From Saprospiraceae bacterium (GTDB lineage: Bacteria > Bacteroidota > Bacteroidia > Chitinophagales > Saprospiraceae): 64,000 nt of DNA. Location of the stretch: the NCBI GenBank assembly GCA_013001595.1, contig JABDMH010000004.1, forward strand, positions 1 to 64,000, written 5' to 3'. Under the pieces are notes generated by a model that was not told the origin of the DNA, searched no databases, and was given only the letters and a program-made list of their open reading frames with translations. Positions 18,270 to 27,234 of the stretch are shown one piece after another. Every line of letters begins with the position of its first letter. The stretch's first letter is position 1. The position numbers and the translations under genes were made by a program.

Positions 18270-19499
18270 TTAGAATTTATTGATTACTTGTTCGATTATT
18301 GTGCAAGATTCTTCCATTTCTTGCTTTGAAATAACCAATGGTGGAGCGAATCTTATCACATTACCATGGGTAGGTTTGGCAAGCAGTCCTGCATTCTTCA
18401 GGGCCAGACAAATGTTCCAGGCGGTTTCTGACCCAGGAGAATCATTGATGACCAGAGCATTTAGTAGGCCCTTTCCACGTACCGAATTCAATATACTATC
18501 GCGCTTCACCAATTGGGACATCCTGTTTCTAAAGAGAGAGCCCATCTTTTCGGCATTTTGAGCCATTTCCTCGTCTTTGATCACTTGGAGAGCGGCTATG
18601 GCAACTGCACAAGCCAGCGGGTTTCCTCCAAAAGTAGAACCATGTTCTCCTGGCTGTATACTCAGCATAACCTCATCTGCTGCGAGCACGCAAGAAATAG
18701 GGAGAAAACCACCAGACAGTGCTTTTCCCAGGATTAGAATGTCTGGCTTTACAGATTCGTGATCGCAGCATAGCAGCCGACCAGTCCTGGCGAGACCAGT
18801 TTGAATCTCATCAGCTATAAAAAGCACGTTATGTGCTTGACAAAGCTCATAGGCTTGTGCCAAGTAGCCCTGATCAGGTAGCACTACACCTGCCTCACCC
18901 TGAATGGGTTCTACGATGAATCCAGCAACATCTGGTTTGGAGACCACCGCTTCCAAATGATCTACGTCATTGTAAGGTATGATTTCATATCCGGGTAGGT
19001 ATGGACCGTAACCGCCGGTACTGGACGGATCGACAGATGCAGAAATGACACCCATTGTTCTTCCATGGAAATTGCCGCGTACAAAGATGATTTTTGCCTT
19101 GGGTTCTTTGATGCCCTTGACCCGATAAGCCCATTTTCGGCAGAGCTTGATCGCAGTCTCTACCGCCTCAGCACCTGTATTCATGGGCAGGACCTTGTCG
19201 TAGCCAAAATACTTCGTGATATATTCAGCAAAGGGGCCCAGTTGGTCATTGTGAAATGCCCTTGATGTCAAGGTCAATTTCTGAGCTTGATCCATCATGG
19301 TGGCAAGGATCTTTGGATGGCAATGTCCTTGATTGACAGCCGAATATGCAGATAGGAAATCGACGTACCTTTTGCCAGATACATCCCAAAGGAAGACGCC
19401 TTCTCCGCGGGACAAAACTACAGGAAGGGGGTGATAATTATGTGCTCCATAGGAATGCTCAAGCTCAATAATGTCGTCATGTCGATGATCTTTTGTCAT
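18270..19499 (-). CDS. rocD: ornithine aminotransferase
   Basis: PLP-dependent class III aminotransferase converting ornithine and 2-oxoglutarate to glutamate-5-semialdehyde and glutamate. The 409 residues show [22 protein letters not shown] at the N-terminus, [17 protein letters not shown] (~105), [13 protein letters not shown] (~140), [14 protein letters not shown] (~230, with the PLP-binding Asp) and [14 protein letters not shown], whose Lys (~255) forms the Schiff base. These match ornithine rather than acetylornithine aminotransferases. It follows coaE by 9 bp on the same strand. With ctlX (26.3 kb) and proBA (8-10.6 kb) it outlines arginine/citrulline to proline or glutamate interconversion. 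Confidence 0.95.
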   Translation of the reverse strand: MTKDHRHDDIIELEHSYGAHNYHPLPVVLSRGEGVFLWDVSGKRYVDFLSAYSAVNQGHCHPKILATMMDQAQKLTLTSRAFHNDQLGPFAEYITKYFGYDKVLPMNTGAEAVETAIKLCRKWAYRVKGIKEPKAKIIFVRGNFHGRTMGVISASVDPSSTGGYGPYLPGYEIIPYNDVDHLEAVVSKPDVAGFIVEPIQGEAGVVLPDQGYLAQAYELCQAHNVLFIADEIQTGLARTGRLLCCDHESVKPDILILGKALSGGFLPISCVLAADEVMLSIQPGEHGSTFGGNPLACAVAIAALQVIKDEEMAQNAEKMGSLFRNRMSQLVKRDSILNSVRGKGLLNALVINDSPGSETAWNICLALKNAGLLAKPTHGNVIRFAPPLVISKQEMEESCTIIEQVINKF

Positions 19500-19508
19500 G
19501 AATGCTTT

Positions 19509-20111
19509 TTAGATACTGGTTTGACTCATGCCGATTATCCGCTTGTGTAGTAGCATCACTTGTGGGATCAAGGCTCTTTTACCATCGTTATAAATGATGA
19601 AGTCAGCCATCATTTTTCTTCTTTCGTCGGGCCACTGATTTTCCATGCGTTCGATCACTTGGTCAGATTGGATGCCATCTCGTTGCATGACCCTCTCAAT
19701 CCGTATGGTCTGGTCTGCCTCTACATGAATTACAGCATCGAGATGAAGGTATGCCCCACTTTCGTATAGTAGTGCCGCCTCTTCCAGCGCATATGGGGAA
19801 GCTTGTTTGGTATGCCATCTTTTGTAGTCTGCTGCAACATGGGGGTGAACAACCCCATTGACTTTGGCTAGCAGAAATCGATCATTAAATATCTTTTCTG
19901 CTACAAAAGTCCTGTTCAGGTGTCCCTTTGCCATATAAGACGAAGGCCCTAAGATGTCTTTGATTTCGACTTTTATTGATTCATTTGTCTCCATTATCTC
20001 TTTGGCCCGGATATCTGCATTATATATGGGCACCTGGAGTATAGAAAAAATGGATGCCACCAAGGTTTTACCTGCACCAATACCTCCTGAAATGCCGATC
20101 ATTAAGCTCAT
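19509..20111 (-). CDS. coaE: dephospho-CoA kinase
   Basis: Last step of coenzyme A synthesis. The 200-residue protein starts with a P-loop (ISGGIGAGKT, residues 7-16), followed by the DIRAKEIME region and, around residue 110, the EAALLYESGAY segment that takes the place of the usual PLLFE motif. The length is standard. It probably heads a coaE-rocD operon. A TATCTTTA sequence on the minus strand about 30 bases upstream is a one-mismatch -7 element. Confidence 0.93.
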   Translation of the reverse strand: MSLMIGISGGIGAGKTLVASIFSILQVPIYNADIRAKEIMETNESIKVEIKDILGPSSYMAKGHLNRTFVAEKIFNDRFLLAKVNGVVHPHVAADYKRWHTKQASPYALEEAALLYESGAYLHLDAVIHVEADQTIRIERVMQRDGIQSDQVIERMENQWPDERRKMMADFIIYNDGKRALIPQVMLLHKRIIGMSQTSI

Positions 20112-20336
20112 TGCCCTGTTATGAATTTTGCTACCCTAAAGATAGCATACCCTATGATTCGTTCCGCTCACATCGCAAAATCGACTGCCATGCAAATGTC
20201 AAACTCATAGCATTTTCTCCTCCGGATTTCCCATTGATCTCAACGCTAAGCCTGGTTGTTTTACACATCTGTTGATAAGTGACATATGATATATAAAAAA
20301 TATGTAATAGTTTCGCTAATACAAAGCATAAATTGT

Positions 20337-20828
20337 ATGAAGATCTTTGACGAGCCAGCTGCATTGAATAGCGTTGCAAAATTCCACCATACCTTTGATT
20401 TACCGGTCGAATCTGAGCCTAAGATACCAGATCCCGCTAGATGCAAATTGCGCATCAATCTGTTGGAAGAAGAATTGGAAGAGCTCAAAGTTGCCATTGA
20501 GCAAGGAGATATTGTAGAGGCTGCTGATGCTTTTGCTGATTTACAGTACGTTTTATCCGGTGCGATCTTGGAGTTTGGCCTGGGTGATCGATTTGAAGCC
20601 ATTTTCGATGAGGTGCAGAGATCAAATATGAGCAAGGTCTGCAAAAATAGGGAGGAGGCTGAAGCCACCCTAACTCACTATAGGTTAGCAAAAGGCATGG
20701 AAGGGGAGATTATGCAGAAAGATGATCAGTACCTGGTCTATCGCAAATCAGATCGGAAAGTGCTTAAATCGGTGAATTATGCTGAAGCGAAACTTGAGCC
20801 AATTGTTAATGGATTGGCTGTGAGTTAA
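20337..20828 (+). CDS. MazG-like / HisE-like nucleotide pyrophosphohydrolase
   Basis: I take the ATG at 20337 as the start; the frame extends 17 codons upstream but that part is unlike the family. The 163 residues contain the all-alpha NTP pyrophosphohydrolase core: RINLLEEELEELKVAIEQGDIVEAADAFADLQYVL, with the EExxE...ExxD metal-binding pattern (~40-75). It resembles the phosphoribosyl-ATP pyrophosphohydrolase-like proteins with a DR2231/MazG fold. It would hydrolyse an NTP or dNTP to the monophosphate, perhaps for housekeeping. The C-terminal ~40 residues (KDDQYLVYRKSDRKVLKS) form a small strand-rich tail. It stands alone. Confidence 0.8.
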   Translation: MKIFDEPAALNSVAKFHHTFDLPVESEPKIPDPARCKLRINLLEEELEELKVAIEQGDIVEAADAFADLQYVLSGAILEFGLGDRFEAIFDEVQRSNMSKVCKNREEAEATLTHYRLAKGMEGEIMQKDDQYLVYRKSDRKVLKSVNYAEAKLEPIVNGLAVS

Positions 20829-20885
20829 TTATGTGCATGCATTTTAAGTTTCACTGGAAACGAAAGTGATGTCAAATGACCGATG

Positions 20886-21002
20886 ATGGTAGATAAACCA
20901 GTTGATTTGCATGGAGATATCAGGGAAAAAGTGGACCTTTACCCCGGAGGTGCTGAAGAGCACATGCTAAAGACTATTTCAAAAAACTGTGTATGTATTT
21001 AG
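20886..21002 (+). CDS. possible short leader ORF before the CBS-like gene
   Basis: A 38-codon frame beginning ATG GTA GAT AAA overlaps the start of the next gene by 10 bases. It ends in SKNCVCI, with two Cys codons just before its stop, directly over the start codon of a cysteine/cystathionine synthase-like gene. Such an overlap could couple translation, and Cys codons could sense cysteine supply. There is no clear ribosome-binding site, and two Cys codons are few for an attenuator. Low confidence. Confidence 0.25.
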   Translation: MVDKPVDLHGDIREKVDLYPGGAEEHMLKTISKNCVCI

Positions 21003-22126
21003 ATAGTGTTTTGGAGACCATTGGCAATACGCCGTTGGTTAAACTACAACAACTAGAAGGGATTCCTGCCACTGTTCTCGCAAAAGTCGAAGCCTACAAT
21101 CCAGGACTTTCCGCCAAAGATCGGATTGTACGCTATATGATTGCCAAGGCCGAACAAGCAGGTAAGATTAGACCCGGTGCAACCATTATTGAGGCGACTT
21201 CCGGAAATACTGGTTATAGCCTTGCACTTAATTGTGCCATCAAAGGATACAAATGTCTACTTACCATAACTGACAAAGCTAGTGAAGAGAAGATTCAAGG
21301 CTTAAAAGCCCTTGGTGCAGAAGTGATTGTATGTCCTTCCAAAGTTGCTCCAGAGGATCCCAGATCTTACTATTCTCAAGCCAAGTCCGCTCGTAGTAAT
21401 ATCGCCAATTCATATTATCTGAATCAGAACTTCAACACGGATAATATGGAGGCCCATTACCTGACGACAGGACCGGAAATATGGGAGCAGACCAGTCAAA
21501 AGATCACCCATTATGTGTGTTGTGCTGGCACCGGAGGGACCATATCCGGATCAGGTAGATTTTTAAAGGAACAAGACCCTGATATCAAGGTGGTTGCAGT
21601 GGACGGACATGGCTCTGTCCTGAAGAAGTTTCACGAAACCGGTATCTACGATCGGGGTGTCATCAAGCCCATTCGGATCGAAGGTCTAGGTAAGACGATT
21701 ATTCCCGCAAATGTCGATTTCTCAGTAATTGACGAGTTCGCCAGGGTCACGGATAAAGACGCAGCACTTCGAGTAAGGGAAATCGCCAAGGAAGAAGGAT
21801 TGTTCGTAGGGTATTCTAGTGGTGCAGCCCTTCAAGCAGTCTATCAGATGAAAGACCAACTCAAACCCACTGATGTGGTAGTCATTTTACTGGCTGATCA
21901 TGGAAGTCGCTATCTCAGTAAGATCTTTAATGATCTATGGATGCGGGAACAAGGATTCCTTCCAGAGCTAGAACTTGAAGTGAGTGAGACTGTGCAAAAT
22001 GGTCTTCCAATGGTCACGCAGAATGGTTCATATCGGAGATACTATCGAGATTACTACAAACGTTACAGACGAATCATTAAGAAAAGATATCGGGTTATAA
22101 AAGATAGTTTGCAGCAAAAAACGTAA
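20993..22126 (+). CDS. PLP-dependent cysteine synthase / cystathionine beta-synthase-like enzyme
   Basis: The 377-residue protein has the fold type II motifs of the OASS/CBS family: IGNTPLVKL at the start, NPGLSAKDRI with the PLP lysine (~44), EATSGNTG (~70), GTGGTISGSG (~183) and GYSSGAAL (~270). It lacks the C-terminal CBS domains of eukaryotic-type CBS. The last ~35 residues are an unusual tail rich in Arg, Tyr and Lys (RRYYRDYYKRYRRIIKKRYR). It differs clearly from CysM at 61.0 kb, so it may use another acceptor such as homocysteine. The 3' end overlaps the convergent coxIII-like gene by 32 bp. Confidence 0.85.
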   Translation: MYLDSVLETIGNTPLVKLQQLEGIPATVLAKVEAYNPGLSAKDRIVRYMIAKAEQAGKIRPGATIIEATSGNTGYSLALNCAIKGYKCLLTITDKASEEKIQGLKALGAEVIVCPSKVAPEDPRSYYSQAKSARSNIANSYYLNQNFNTDNMEAHYLTTGPEIWEQTSQKITHYVCCAGTGGTISGSGRFLKEQDPDIKVVAVDGHGSVLKKFHETGIYDRGVIKPIRIEGLGKTIIPANVDFSVIDEFARVTDKDAALRVREIAKEEGLFVGYSSGAALQAVYQMKDQLKPTDVVVILLADHGSRYLSKIFNDLWMREQGFLPELELEVSETVQNGLPMVTQNGSYRRYYRDYYKRYRRIIKKRYRVIKDSLQQKT

Positions 22127-22709
22127 TCAGATAGATCCAGAGCGCATCAAGAAAATGCCAGTAGACACCCAGTAAATGAAGCCTCATTCTCTTCTCAGGG
22201 TCACTAAAATAAAGCAATACTCCAACTGGTTCGACCATCCGGCGAACTGCAGCTATGTAGAATAGAACTAAGAAGGGTAGCCCAGCCAAGACGTGCAGAA
22301 AATGGACTCCCGATATCAGATAAAGATATGAAGCTGCATTGCTGTACGCTACGTTGATCTCTTGAGATAAGAGTTGAGACCATCCAATGGCCTGTCCGAT
22401 TAGAAAAGCAAGGGTCAATCCTATCACCTTAAATAGAGCTGATTTATATCTGGAAGTCTCGTCTTTCTCATAATACTTTTTGGCTTTCCACAGCAAATAC
22501 GATGATGCGATCAAGAGCACAGTGTTGAAAAAGAAGATGACAGGCAATCTAATAGGCTCAAGATTAAATTGAAATCTTGTATAAGCATATGACATCGTCA
22601 AACTCAGGAAGAGCATGGTAATGCCAGCTATCAATAGATAGACGATGATTTTGTGGGGATGCAGTGCAAACGAGCGATTCGGCTTTTCTAGCGGAAGCAT
22701 ACTAGTCAA
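22095..22709 (-). CDS. heme-copper oxidase subunit III family protein
   Basis: The 204-residue protein has five hydrophobic helices and the subunit III pattern: a GQAIGWSQLL segment in the middle, SGVHFLHVLAGL (~145) and a final HLLGVYWHFLDALWIYLITFF helix with the conserved His-Phe-x-Asp. It is an inner-membrane protein of cytochrome c oxidase-type complexes. No genes for subunits I, II or IV lie nearby, so this is an orphan copy that may join a complex encoded elsewhere. Its 3' end lies inside the Arg/Tyr-rich tail of the convergent PLP-enzyme gene. The start is 92 bp from the divergent yggS-like gene. Confidence 0.85.
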   Translation of the reverse strand: MTSMLPLEKPNRSFALHPHKIIVYLLIAGITMLFLSLTMSYAYTRFQFNLEPIRLPVIFFFNTVLLIASSYLLWKAKKYYEKDETSRYKSALFKVIGLTLAFLIGQAIGWSQLLSQEINVAYSNAASYLYLISGVHFLHVLAGLPFLVLFYIAAVRRMVEPVGVLLYFSDPEKRMRLHLLGVYWHFLDALWIYLITFFAANYLL

Positions 22710-22801
22710 ATAAGTGCCATTTAAAAATGTTCAAGAAAAAGGTGTTGAAGTTTGCTATCAAGCCTATCGGGAGTTGAAATATCCCTAATTTCGCAAATCC
22801 A

Positions 22802-23458
22802 ATGACAGCCCTTCAACAAATTCTCGTAGATCTAGCTCCGTATAACGCTCAACTGGTAGCTGTTTCCAAAACTAAGCCTACTGAGGCCATCCTGCAGGTT
22901 TATCATGAGGGACACCGTCTATTTGGTGAGAATCGAGCTCAGGAATTAGCAGCCAAATATGAGAAACTCCCTAAAGACATTGAGTGGCACATGATTGGGC
23001 ACCTTCAGCGCAAGAAGGTGAAATATATCGCACCTTTTGTCTCAATGATCCATGCTATTGATACGATGTCCCTGCTTGAGGAAGTGAATAAACGAGCTGG
23101 GATGTCTGAACGCAGAATATCTGTACTGCTGCAGGTCAAAATAGCAGACGAAGAGAGCAAATACGGATTTGATTCTTCAGATCTTGCCTCTGTATTTGCA
23201 GAGATCGAGGCGATGTCCATTCCTCATGTGCAGATTGCGGGATTGATGGGAATGGCCAGCTTTGTGGAAGATCAACAGCAAGTGTCTGCTGAGTTTGCAA
23301 CGCTGAAGGAGGCGTTCGATTCGATCAAAGCAGCCCACTACCCAAATGATCCAGCCTTTCGCATACTGTCTATGGGCATGTCTGGAGACTATAAATTGGC
23401 ATTGCAGGCTGGAAGTAATATGGTGAGAATAGGTAGTCTGATTTTTGGTGCAAGGTAG
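22802..23458 (+). CDS. YggS/PROSC-family PLP-binding protein
   Basis: The 218-residue protein has a single alanine-racemase-like barrel domain: LVAVSKTKP carries the PLP lysine (~25), then FGENRAQELAAKYEKL (~46), IEWHMIGHLQRKK (~63), LMGMASF (~150), and LSMGMSGDYKLALQAGSNMVRIGSLIFG at the C-terminus. These proteins buffer pyridoxal phosphate and affect amino-acid homeostasis; they have no known enzyme activity. It stands alone. A TAATTTCG sequence 8 bases before the ATG looks like a -7 element, which would give a nearly leaderless transcript. Confidence 0.93.
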   Translation: MTALQQILVDLAPYNAQLVAVSKTKPTEAILQVYHEGHRLFGENRAQELAAKYEKLPKDIEWHMIGHLQRKKVKYIAPFVSMIHAIDTMSLLEEVNKRAGMSERRISVLLQVKIADEESKYGFDSSDLASVFAEIEAMSIPHVQIAGLMGMASFVEDQQQVSAEFATLKEAFDSIKAAHYPNDPAFRILSMGMSGDYKLALQAGSNMVRIGSLIFGAR

Positions 23459-23534
23459 TTAATGAGCGGCCCCTCGCAGGTGCCGTCTGCTTCACATGAG
23501 CCAATTTTGATTTAACAGCCTTTTCGTCCTGCAC

Positions 23535-24113
23535 TTACTGACTGGGTGGTAAGTGTGATCTAATTTTTGATAGGGCAGCCACTCCAATAGCGTCAATAAT
23601 TACGTCCTGTTCAAATAGACCTTGCGCTGTAAAATCATTAATAATACGTACGCTAACATCCTCTGTCGAATCGAGTTTTGGATCAGATATCCGAACGGCA
23701 TTTAGCGCCAGATAGTGATGACACTTATTGTTGACATAAGCCGGATTCAAGTAACTACTGCCAGCATAGATCCAACGGTCTGCCACATAACCCGTCTCCT
23801 CAAGGAGTTCTCTTTTTGCGGCTTCAAGGGGCTCTTCACCATCGTCAATGAGTCCTGCAGGTAATTCTGAAATGACTTCGTTAATTCCAAAGCGAAATTG
23901 ATCTACAAGGATTAAGGCCTTAGCAGGTGTCAAAGCAACAACGTTGACTGTATCAGCACACTTGAGTACGACCGCCTTCAATAGGCTTTGGTTTCTGGGA
24001 TTCTTCATATGGCGGAGCTCCACCTCAAACAAGGGAAGGTCCGGTCCAGATTCGCTTCTAACCAGGTCCCAAGGCTTGATCACACTAGCGTTTGTATCCT
24101 CTTCTGTTGACAT
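23535..24113 (-). CDS. Nudix hydrolase, ADP-ribose pyrophosphatase type
   Basis: The 192-residue protein contains a complete Nudix box: Gly, then REL-EETGY, in the segment AGLIDDGEEPLEAAKREL followed by LEETGYVA (~100-120). The preceding LILVDQFRFGINEVISELPAG and the position of the box fit the ADP-ribose/GDP-mannose pyrophosphatase group (NudF-like). It probably splits nucleoside diphosphate-X compounds in the cytoplasm. It is divergent from the TetR-type regulator, with a good -7 element 6 bp upstream of its ATG. Confidence 0.87.
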   Translation of the reverse strand: MSTEEDTNASVIKPWDLVRSESGPDLPLFEVELRHMKNPRNQSLLKAVVLKCADTVNVVALTPAKALILVDQFRFGINEVISELPAGLIDDGEEPLEAAKRELLEETGYVADRWIYAGSSYLNPAYVNNKCHHYLALNAVRISDPKLDSTEDVSVRIINDFTAQGLFEQDVIIDAIGVAALSKIRSHLPPSQ

Positions 24114-24118
24114 GCAGT

Positions 24119-24126
24119 CAAAAATA
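24119..24126 (-). promoter_or_regulatory. Bacteroidota -7 element (TATTTTTG)
   Basis: CAAAAATA on the plus strand reads TATTTTTG on the minus strand, an exact TAnnTTTG. It ends 5 bases before the Nudix ATG, so the transcript would be almost leaderless. A TTG on the minus strand lies about 23 bases further upstream and could serve as the -33 box. Confidence 0.5.
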
Positions 24127-24199
24127 GAAAAACCATTCTTTGGCCCATGAACAAGTCTTGATGGATCGTGTTAGATCTGAAACGTTAATTATTGTAGCA

Positions 24200-24841
24200 A
24201 TGGCAAAGAAAAAGATATCAAAGGAGGTAATGGTAAATGCATTTATAAGATACGTTCTAGAACATGGAAAGCAACCTACCAGTGTGTTTAAATTTGCCGA
24301 GGAGCTCGGCATTTCAGAATCGGTGTTTTATGATCATTTCGGATCCTTTAGAGGTCTAGAGACATCCATTTGGACAGATTTCATGCAAGAAACGATTGCA
24401 ATCTTAGATAAGGATACTTCCTATGCAGCATTTAATGCTCGTGAGAAACTGCTCTCATTCTACTTCACGCACGTGCAACAGTTGCGAGCACACCGCAGTT
24501 TTATTCTTGCTCAAACTAAAGAGCTCAAGCCAGGTCCAGAAGTTCCTTATTTTTTGAAGAACTACCGTGATACTTTCCTGGAGTACGCTCAATCTCTAAT
24601 CAAAGACGGAATCGAATCTGGTGAAATTGCAGATAGAAAATACTTGTCTGATCAATACTACAAGGGATTCTGGGTGCAGTTACTATTTGTGCTGAAGTTC
24701 TGGGTGGATGATGACAGTGCTGGTTTTGAGAAAACTGATGAAGCGATCGAAAAGGCGGTGAATTTGTCCTTTGACTTGATTGGTCGTGGCCCATTAGAGT
24801 CGGTGATTGACTTTGCCAAATTTGTTGCCCAAAATCGCTAA
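24200..24841 (+). CDS. TetR-family regulator paired with ABC1 kinase
   Basis: I chose the ATG at 24200 (MAKKKISKEVMVNAF); an upstream in-frame ATG at 24140 would add 20 unlikely residues. The 213 residues begin with a helix-turn-helix of TetR type (FKFAEELGISESVFYDHFGSFRGLE, ~34-58), followed by an all-helical ligand or dimer domain. The next gene, an ABC1/UbiB-type kinase, starts 3 bp after its stop, so the pair is certainly one operon. In Bacteroidota this pairing is recurrent. The regulator may control its own operon in response to a lipid or quinone-linked signal, but that is inference. Confidence 0.85.
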   Translation: MAKKKISKEVMVNAFIRYVLEHGKQPTSVFKFAEELGISESVFYDHFGSFRGLETSIWTDFMQETIAILDKDTSYAAFNAREKLLSFYFTHVQQLRAHRSFILAQTKELKPGPEVPYFLKNYRDTFLEYAQSLIKDGIESGEIADRKYLSDQYYKGFWVQLLFVLKFWVDDDSAGFEKTDEAIEKAVNLSFDLIGRGPLESVIDFAKFVAQNR

Positions 24842-24844
24842 TGA

Positions 24845-26155
24845 ATGAAGGAATTTGCAAGTATTCCAGTCACAAAGGTTCAGAGAGCCAGCAAGTTTAT
24901 TTCTGCGGGGGCCAAGGTTGGTGGCAATTACGTTAAGTATCTCTCAAAGAAGGTGTTGACGGGTGAGTCTGATCGACAAGGCCTGGACGAGGATAATGCT
25001 GAGGACATTTATCAATCGTTGAGTGAATTGAAAGGCAGTGTACTCAAAGCAGCGCAAATGTTGAGCATGGATCAAGGCCTGTTACCAAAAGCATACGCTT
25101 CAAGGTTTCAGATGGCTCAATACAGCGCTCCTCCGCTTTCATACCCCCTTGTGGTTAAGACTTTCCAAAATCACTTCGGACAGTCTCCTTCTGATATGTT
25201 TGACCACTTCGAAAGGAAAGCCTCACACGCTGCTTCCATAGGTCAAGTACATCGAGCGGAATTAGATGCTCGTATGTTGGCAGTTAAGGTACAGTATCCA
25301 GGTGTTGCAGATAGTGTGAAGAGTGATCTTAAGATTGCCATGCCGTTTGCTGCTCGGATCATGAATTTGAAAGCTACTGATCTCAGCATGTATGTTAAAG
25401 AGGTGGAAGCAAAGCTGCTGGAGGAGACAGATTACGACCATGAGCTCAGACAATCTATCGATCTAAGTGAAGCCTGTGCTCATTTGCCAAATCTGCAATT
25501 TGCAACCTATTACCCCTTACTATCTAGTAAGCGAATATTAACTATGGATTGGATGGAAGGCCTGCACTTGAAGGCTTGGTTAGCACAGGAACCAAGTCAA
25601 AAGATTCGCAATCTGATAGGCCAATCGCTTTGGGATTTCTATAGTTATCAGCTGCACATCTTACGTAAAGTACATGCAGACCCACATCCTGGTAATTTCT
25701 TGATTACAGCAGATCAAAAATTGGCTGTGATTGATTTTGGATGTATCAAAGAAATTCCAGTTGACTTTTATGACAATTACTTCACCTTGCTCAGGCACTC
25801 AGATACGCTACAACCCGAGGAACGTGATCGCATTTTTGCTGCTTTGGACTTCGTGCTTCCTACCGATACAGAAGATGAAGCAAGGTATGTTACCAAGCAA
25901 ATGTCTTCACTCATTCATCTACTCAGTCAACCTTTTGGGAATGAAAAATTTGATTTTTCTGACACTGACTACTTTTCATCGATCTACAATTTTGCCGATG
26001 ATTTGATGCAAGACAAGAAGATTCGATCTATGAACAGTGCCAGAGGATCTAAGCATGGCATCTATATTAACCGGACCTTATTTGGTCTTTATAGTCTACT
26101 TCACGAGTTAGGCGCACAGGTGAACACGAATGCTCTGGTAGAGGTCCCTGTATAA
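24845..26155 (+). CDS. ABC1/UbiB (AarF) family atypical kinase
   Basis: The 436 residues carry the ABC1 signatures: an N-terminal extension with ELKGSVLKAAQML, where the usual KxGQ reads KAAQ (68-71); the Ala-rich nucleotide loop AASIGQVHRAEL (~129); the lysine strand MLAVKVQYPG (~138); a catalytic loop HADPHPGNF (~278); and the metal-binding VIDFGCIKE (~295). UbiB/COQ8 relatives support quinone or lipid metabolism and have unorthodox ATPase activity. No ubiquinone genes lie nearby, and Bacteroidota use menaquinone, so the substrate is unknown. It is translationally linked to the TetR regulator. Confidence 0.9.
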   Translation: MKEFASIPVTKVQRASKFISAGAKVGGNYVKYLSKKVLTGESDRQGLDEDNAEDIYQSLSELKGSVLKAAQMLSMDQGLLPKAYASRFQMAQYSAPPLSYPLVVKTFQNHFGQSPSDMFDHFERKASHAASIGQVHRAELDARMLAVKVQYPGVADSVKSDLKIAMPFAARIMNLKATDLSMYVKEVEAKLLEETDYDHELRQSIDLSEACAHLPNLQFATYYPLLSSKRILTMDWMEGLHLKAWLAQEPSQKIRNLIGQSLWDFYSYQLHILRKVHADPHPGNFLITADQKLAVIDFGCIKEIPVDFYDNYFTLLRHSDTLQPEERDRIFAALDFVLPTDTEDEARYVTKQMSSLIHLLSQPFGNEKFDFSDTDYFSSIYNFADDLMQDKKIRSMNSARGSKHGIYINRTLFGLYSLLHELGAQVNTNALVEVPV

Positions 26156-26294
26156 TGGGAAGGGTTTGATTTCTTTGGTGAATGTCTTACTACTGCCGCA
26201 GCATCCTAGCTGAAACTGAATAATAGTACCGATCTAGTTAACGACTCCTTTCCAGTGAAATATTATTTTTACGGAAACCAGTGCGACCTACTAG

Positions 26295-27221
26295 ATGTCC
26301 AGACAATGTGCTTCTTCGGTTCTGATGGTGCGCCCCGCCCACTTCTGCTACAATGATCAGACCGCAGTAGATAATGCCTTCATGCAAGAACCAAAGGACA
26401 TTAGTGATGGTACATTGCAAGAGCGGGCCGTTATAGAGTTTAATGGCATGGTACACCACTTAACGGATTACGGCATAGATGTAGTGGTACTTGAAGATAC
26501 TCCCGATCCCGTCAAGCCAGATGCGCTTTTTCCCAATAATTGGATTAGTATGCATGATAATGGCTCAATCATCACCTACGCAATGCGCGCTGAGAAGCGA
26601 AGAGCTGAGCGCAGAGAAGATATCATAGACCATTTGTCTGAAAAGTTTGGTTTCGACCGCAGATATTCACTTGAACAGTATGAAGAGAAAGGGCAATATC
26701 TGGAATCAACAGGGAGCATGGTCCTGGATCGAATCAATAGCGTCGTGTATGCCTGCTTGAGCGAGCGAACAAATCCACTAATTCTCGATAAGTTCTGTGC
26801 ATTGACGGGCTATGAGAGAGTAGTGTTTGCAGCTATTGACAAAGATGACAACCCAATTTATCACACCAACGTAATGATGTGCATCGGCGATTCTTTTGCT
26901 TTGCTTTGTGCAGAGTCGATCGTTCAGCCACACGATCGCTTGGCCGTGATTTCTGAACTGGAGTCAAGTGGAAGGGAGCTTATAGAGATCAACTATGATC
27001 AATTGCATGCGTTTGCTGGTAATATGATTCAACTCAAAAGCGGTAAAGGCAAAGACGTTATTGTGCTTTCTGAACAAGCCTTTCAGTCCCTGAGCCCAGA
27101 TCAAGTGGATCAACTAAAGCTATATGGAAGCCTGTTGCCAATCTCTATTCCCACCATCGAAGCGGTTGGTGGTGGAAGTGTGCGATGCATGATGGCCGAG
27201 ATTTTTCCTCCTAAGAAGTAG
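26295..27221 (+). CDS. ctlX: citrulline utilization hydrolase CtlX-type amidinotransferase-fold enzyme
   Basis: The 308-residue protein belongs to the arginine deiminase/amidinotransferase superfamily. Visible motifs are MVRPAHFCYNDQTAVDN at the start, DALFPNNWISMHDNGSI (~77-93), ESTGSMVLDR (~138), YHTNVMMCIGD (~195), FAGNMIQLKS (~240) and a C-terminal GGGSVRCMMAEIF with the catalytic Cys. This matches the CtlX group (citrulline hydrolysis to ornithine in Francisella) better than arginine deiminase. Its ornithine would feed RocD at 18.3 kb. Its stop abuts the 3' end of the decayed gene on the other strand. Confidence 0.85.
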   Translation: MSRQCASSVLMVRPAHFCYNDQTAVDNAFMQEPKDISDGTLQERAVIEFNGMVHHLTDYGIDVVVLEDTPDPVKPDALFPNNWISMHDNGSIITYAMRAEKRRAERREDIIDHLSEKFGFDRRYSLEQYEEKGQYLESTGSMVLDRINSVVYACLSERTNPLILDKFCALTGYERVVFAAIDKDDNPIYHTNVMMCIGDSFALLCAESIVQPHDRLAVISELESSGRELIEINYDQLHAFAGNMIQLKSGKGKDVIVLSEQAFQSLSPDQVDQLKLYGSLLPISIPTIEAVGGGSVRCMMAEIFPPKK

Positions 27222-27234
27222 GTTGCGATTAATT

